From the NCBI GenBank assembly GCA_045655865.1, contig JAZOQB010000013.1, forward strand, positions 1 to 8,999: a stretch of DNA of 8,999 nt, written 5' to 3'. This stretch comes from RGIG5579 sp045655865 (GTDB lineage Bacteria > Bacillota > Clostridia > Oscillospirales > SIG627). The translations under genes and the position numbers were made by a program. Under the pieces are notes generated by a model. It worked only from the letters and a program-made list of their open reading frames with translations, did not search any database and was not told the DNA's origin. Of the stretch, positions 6,905 through 8,999 are shown piece by piece. Within the stretch, counting starts at the first letter, position 1; each line of letters begins with the position of its first letter.

Positions 6905-6915
6905 GGTTCGCGATG
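6901..6915 (+). promoter_or_regulatory. Ribosome binding site and ATG start of the cohesin gene, overlapping the autolysin stop
   Basis: GTGAGG (6901-6906) spans the stop codon of the upstream gene (6902-6904) and lies 6 bases before ATG at 6913. An in-frame GTG at 6901 has no ribosome binding site before it and would add four residues ahead of the KKK of the signal peptide. The ATG is therefore preferred. This layout suggests translational coupling. Confidence 0.7.
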
Positions 6916-8436
6916 AAAAAGAAATTGATTTCCTTTTGTTTGACTGCGATCTTGCTCCTTTCTCTTTTGAGTTTTTCCGTTTCTGCTGCAAGTTTTTCCG
7001 TGGAAGCTCCGAGCAGTGTAACCGTAGGGAAGAGCGTTACCGTAAAGGTGACCGTTTCCGATTCCGCTGCGCTGGGAAACTGGAAATTCCGCGTTTCTTA
7101 CAGAGCTGATCTTTTGGAGTATAAATCCATGAACTCCTCCTTGGAGGATGGAACCGTGAACTGCAGCGGGGGAGGGGGGTCTCTTCTCCTCAGCGGTTGG
7201 ACTACCGAAACGAGCGGAAGCAAGAATCCTTCGTGCTCTCTTACCTTCAACGCCAAAAAAATTGGAAATGCAGAGATTTCCGTTTCTGCGGTGGAGGTAA
7301 ATTCCTTTGCAGGCGCCCCTCTTTCCGTGGGGAATGCCTCAAAAAGTATCAATATTGTTGCAGCCCCCACTCTTTCCGGGGATAATAGCCTAGCGACGAT
7401 GGCCATTTCTCCCGGGGAATTGACTCCTGCATTTCAAATCAACACCACGTCCTACACCGCCTCCGTTCCCTTTGAGGTGACAAGTCTTGCAGTAAGCGCT
7501 ACCACAAGTCACGCCGGCGCACGCGTTACCGTTTCCTCAACCGAGCTTTCCGTTGGCGAAAATACCATTACCGTTACCGTTACCGCTCAGAACGGACGAA
7601 CCAAGACCTACACCATTACCGTAACGAGACAGGAGTCAGATTTAGCTGGTGTGACGGTCAATGCGGGTGGAAGCGATTATACCGTTGCTCACGATCCAAC
7701 GAATTTGCCTGTCCCCGAGGGGTTCACTGTTTCTACTTCTAAAATAGGAGACAAGAAGATCCTTTCATGGACTTCACCTAAAAATTCCGTAACCATCGTC
7801 TATCTTATCAGCGAAGAATTCTCCGGCTTTTTTGTTTACGATCAAGAAAAAGAGCGGTTTGAAAAGCTTCAAACCCTCACCGGAGATGCCACCTCCTTTC
7901 TCCTTTTAAATCCACCGGAAGAGACTACGATCCCGGCGGGTTTCCGTCCAAAAGACTTAAAGGTTGAAGAGAAGCAGTTTGATGCTTATCAGAATAAAAA
8001 ATTAGGGGAATCCATTTATCTGGTTTATGCGATGGCTCCGGACGGAACCCTTGGCTTTTATTATTATGACGTATCCACGCATTCCTTCGTTTCCTACTTT
8101 AACGCTCCGGACGGCAGTATCTCGGCAGGAGCCGATGCCGACGGCATGAGCGAAGCGGCCCTGCGAAGCGAACTGGAAGAGGAAAAGCAGACCGCCGACC
8201 GATTGGAGATTCTTGTTCTTGTTCTTGGAATCTGTATCGTCTTGATGGCCATCGGTATGATCTTGCTCTTCGTCTTCCGCCGCCGACCCACCCAGTTGGA
8301 AGAACCACGGAGAACTTGGGAAAATATTGATGAACAGCGATATTCGGAGGGCATCGGGGACGCTTTTGAAGAAAAAGCGAAAAAAACAAAAGAAGATAAG
8401 AAAAATCCCTTTAGAGACGGGAGATTAAAGTTTTAA
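6913..8436 (+). CDS. Membrane-anchored extracellular cohesin protein with cadherin-like domain
   Basis: Probably a surface receptor for a dockerin-bearing protein; the gene upstream encodes one. The 507-residue product has a signal peptide at 1-26 (MKKKLISFCL start, VSA-type cleavage site) and a cohesin-like domain at about 27-149 (SFSVEAPSSVTVGKSVTVKV, GNWKFRVSYRADLLEY, SCSLTFNAKKIGNAEISV). A cadherin-like beta-sandwich follows at about 153-240 (LATMAISPGELTPAF, TSYTASVPFEVTSLAV, GENTITVTVTAQNGRTKTYT). Residues 245-405 form an extracellular region I cannot assign, with a motif GFxxYDxxxxxF occurring at 305 and 381. A short Glu-rich, possibly helical stretch (412-431) leads to one membrane helix (432-455), then RRR and a charged cytoplasmic tail of about 52 residues. 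There is no sortase motif or S-layer homology domain. No promoter or terminator separates it from the autolysin gene. Domain calls are by eye; the partner is inferred. Confidence 0.87.
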   Translation: MKKKLISFCLTAILLLSLLSFSVSAASFSVEAPSSVTVGKSVTVKVTVSDSAALGNWKFRVSYRADLLEYKSMNSSLEDGTVNCSGGGGSLLLSGWTTETSGSKNPSCSLTFNAKKIGNAEISVSAVEVNSFAGAPLSVGNASKSINIVAAPTLSGDNSLATMAISPGELTPAFQINTTSYTASVPFEVTSLAVSATTSHAGARVTVSSTELSVGENTITVTVTAQNGRTKTYTITVTRQESDLAGVTVNAGGSDYTVAHDPTNLPVPEGFTVSTSKIGDKKILSWTSPKNSVTIVYLISEEFSGFFVYDQEKERFEKLQTLTGDATSFLLLNPPEETTIPAGFRPKDLKVEEKQFDAYQNKKLGESIYLVYAMAPDGTLGFYYYDVSTHSFVSYFNAPDGSISAGADADGMSEAALRSELEEEKQTADRLEILVLVLGICIVLMAIGMILLFVFRRRPTQLEEPRRTWENIDEQRYSEGIGDAFEEKAKKTKEDKKNPFRDGRLKF

Positions 8437-8449
8437 ACCAGAGCCTTTG

Positions 8450-8479
8450 GTACCGGCAGGTTTTTCCTGCCGGTACTTT
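8450..8479 (+). terminator. Hairpin terminator after the cohesin gene
   Basis: GTACCGGCAGG (8450-8460) pairs perfectly with CCTGCCGGTAC (8466-8476) around a TTTTT loop: an 11-bp GC-rich stem. Only three T's follow, so termination may be incomplete, but the position 13 bases after the stop codon fits a terminator. Confidence 0.7.
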
Positions 8480-8488
8480 GATAAAGGC

Positions 8489-8517
8489 GAAAAAGAAAGA
8501 AAAAACTTTCAAAAACA
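8489..8517 (+). promoter_or_regulatory. A-rich UP-element-like tract upstream of the tRNA promoter
   Basis: An A-rich run broken by single G/C bases lies directly upstream of the -35 box, where UP elements bind the RNA polymerase alpha subunit at strong stable-RNA promoters. It includes a small inverted repeat (GAAAG, six A's, CTTTC; 8496-8510, with the arms slightly flexible). Function is inferred from position and composition. Confidence 0.45.
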
Positions 8518-8519
8518 TC

Positions 8520-8548
8520 TTGACATCCCCCAACTTTGATGCTATACT
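8520..8548 (+). promoter_or_regulatory. Strong SigA-type promoter of the tRNA cluster
   Basis: A consensus -35 box TTGACA (8520-8525), a 17-base spacer (8526-8542) and a -10 box TATACT (8543-8548), with an extended -10 TGC in front. The predicted transcript start is near 8555, about 19 bases before the first tRNA. Confidence 0.9.
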
Positions 8549-8573
8549 GTCAAGGTCGCATCAAGAGGGATTT

Positions 8574-8649
8574 GCCTCTGTAGCTCAGTTGGTAGAGCAG
8601 GGGACTGAAAATCCCCGTGTCGTTGGTTCGATTCCGACCGGAGGCACCA
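8574..8649 (+). tRNA. tRNA-Phe (anticodon GAA)
   Basis: A 76-base cloverleaf. Acceptor stem GCCTCTG pairs with CGGAGGC, with one G-U type pair. D arm has the TAGCTCAGTTGGTAGAGC consensus. Anticodon stem GGGGA/TCCCC encloses loop CTGAAAA, placing anticodon GAA at 8607-8609. The T arm contains GGTTCGATTCC. Discriminator is A (8646), with CCA encoded at 8647-8649. Confidence 0.97.
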
Positions 8650-8667
8650 CATTGTGCGACGCCACTT

Positions 8668-8743
8668 GCGGATTTAGCTCATTTGGTAGAGCGCGACCTT
8701 GCCAAGGTCGAGGTGGCGGGTTCGAGCCCCGTAATCCGCTCCA
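8668..8743 (+). tRNA. tRNA-Gly (anticodon GCC)
   Basis: A 76-base cloverleaf. Acceptor GCGGATT pairs with AATCCGC. Anticodon stem CGACC/GGTCG encloses loop TTGCCAA, placing anticodon GCC at 8701-8703. T arm is CGGGTTCGAGCCCCG. Discriminator U (8740) is the normal bacterial glycine identity base. CCA is encoded at 8741-8743. Only 3 bases separate it from the next tRNA. Confidence 0.97.
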
Positions 8744-8746
8744 CAT

Positions 8747-8822
8747 GGAAGCTTAGCTCAGCTGGGAGAGCATCTGCCTTACAAGCAGAGGGTCATAGGT
8801 TCGAGCCCTATAGTTTCCACCA
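8747..8822 (+). tRNA. tRNA-Val (anticodon TAC)
   Basis: A 76-base cloverleaf. Acceptor GGAAGCT pairs with AGTTTCC, with one G-U type pair. Anticodon stem TCTGC/GCAGA encloses loop CTTACAA, placing anticodon TAC at 8780-8782. T arm is ATAGGTTCGAGCCCTAT. Discriminator A (8819) and encoded CCA (8820-8822). Confidence 0.97.
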
Positions 8823-8825
8823 ATG

Positions 8826-8850
8826 CTCGGAACAGTTTTACTGTTCCGAG
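8826..8850 (+). other. Perfect 10-bp hairpin in the spacer between tRNA-Val and tRNA-Asp
   Basis: CTCGGAACAG (8826-8835), loop TTTTA, CTGTTCCGAG (8841-8850). There is no T tract after the stem (TTCCAT follows), so it does not look like a standard terminator. It could be an RNA processing or stability element in the tRNA precursor, or a weak attenuator. The structure is seen; the role is not known. Confidence 0.7.
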
Positions 8851-8858
8851 TTCCATAG

Positions 8859-8935
8859 GGCCTGGTAGTTCAGCTGGTTAGAACGCTAGCCTGTCACGCT
8901 AGAGGTCAGGGGTTCGAGTCCCCTTCAGGTCGCCA
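8859..8935 (+). tRNA. tRNA-Asp (anticodon GTC)
   Basis: A 77-base cloverleaf. Acceptor GGCCTGG pairs with TCAGGTC, with two G-U type pairs. D arm is TAGTTCAGCTGGTTAGAA. Anticodon stem CTAGC/GCTAG encloses loop CTGTCAC, placing anticodon GTC at 8893-8895. T arm is AGGGGTTCGAGTCCCCT. Discriminator G (8932) is the aspartate identity base. CCA is encoded at 8933-8935. Confidence 0.97.
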
Positions 8936-8967
8936 AAAGCTCCCCATTGAGTGGGAGCTTTTTGTTT
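8936..8967 (+). terminator. Rho-independent terminator of the tRNA cluster
   Basis: AAAGCTCCC (8936-8944) pairs with GGGAGCTTT (8953-8961) around an 8-base loop, followed by a T-rich tract (TTGTTT) that continues the T's at the stem base. The stem begins immediately after the CCA end of tRNA-Asp. It ends only a few bases before the ribosome binding site of the next gene. Confidence 0.85.
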
Positions 8968-8984
8968 ATTCAGGAGGATTTTTC

Positions 8985-8999
8985 ATGGAAATGAAGATC
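8985..8999 (+). CDS. Start of an unidentified gene cut by the window end
   Basis: AGGAGG (8972-8977) lies 7 bases before ATG at 8985, which opens a frame reading M-E-M-K-I before the window ends. Five codons are too few to identify a product. The start is believable because of the well-spaced, full-consensus ribosome binding site. There is no room for a separate promoter between the tRNA terminator and this site. Confidence 0.55.

Noticed and set aside
7561..7585. GTTACC hexamer run in the cohesin gene, considered as a microsatellite or regulatory repeat
   Set aside because: It encodes alternating Thr-Val of a beta strand in the cadherin-like domain; about three imperfect copies are explained by the coding content.
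4364..8436. Reading the cohesin and dockerin genes as part of a cellulosome cluster
   Set aside because: Only one cohesin is present, the dockerin is on a peptidoglycan hydrolase, and no glycoside hydrolase for plant polysaccharides or carbohydrate-binding module is visible in the window.
8478..8868. Two overlapping forward open frames across the tRNA region (92 and 83 residues)
   Set aside because: They run through the tRNA genes and give the familiar false peptides that translated tRNAs produce (for example SVAQLVEQGTENPRVVGSIP). There is no ribosome binding site and the tRNA structures explain the sequence.
1..8999. CRISPR arrays, insertion sequences, phage genes or attachment sites
   Set aside because: No spaced direct repeats, transposase or integrase coding sequence, terminal inverted repeats or duplicated tRNA 3' ends were seen.

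Overview
The window looks like chromosomal DNA from an anaerobic, Gram-positive clostridial bacterium (Bacillota, Clostridia; an Oscillospirales or Ruminococcus-like gut lineage is my best guess, but this is inference). The pointers are a type II MurB, the Bacillota/Actinobacteria regulator WhiA, the Bacillota tRNA-modifying ligase TmcAL, strong AGGAGG-type ribosome binding sites with some TTG/GTG starts, and secreted proteins with cohesin, dockerin, SH3b and cadherin-like domains.

Layout. Positions 1-1926 (+) hold the 3' end of murB, then whiA, then a YfbR-like HD-domain 5'-deoxynucleotidase whose start overlaps the whiA stop by four bases; a hairpin plus seven T's ends this run. Positions 1952-2986 (-) hold a lone FkbM-type SAM methyltransferase facing the opposite way. 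Position 3064 (+) starts tmcAL, divergent from the methyltransferase. A well-formed promoter (4294-4322) then drives a two-gene unit: a large secreted glucosaminidase-type autolysin ending in a dockerin (4364-6904), directly joined to a membrane-anchored protein carrying a cohesin (6913-8436). A hairpin terminator follows. A second strong promoter (8520-8548) drives a tRNA cluster, Phe(GAA)-Gly(GCC)-Val(TAC)-Asp(GTC), all with encoded CCA ends, closed by a terminator. The first codons of another gene run off the end.

The part most worth a second look is the two-gene unit. One protein is a peptidoglycan hydrolase bearing both dockerin calcium repeats intact. The next gene, with no room for its own promoter, encodes a signal-peptide protein with one N-terminal cohesin, a cadherin-like domain, an unassigned extracellular region, one C-terminal membrane helix and a charged cytoplasmic tail. 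The simplest reading is a minimal, non-cellulosomal cohesin-dockerin pair that tethers a cell-wall hydrolase to the membrane of the cell that makes it. The domain calls come from motifs seen by eye; the interaction itself is inference.

The remaining genes are mostly housekeeping: cell-wall precursor synthesis (MurB), cell division/sporulation regulation (WhiA), nucleotide metabolism (YfbR-like), tRNA wobble modification (TmcAL) and tRNA supply.
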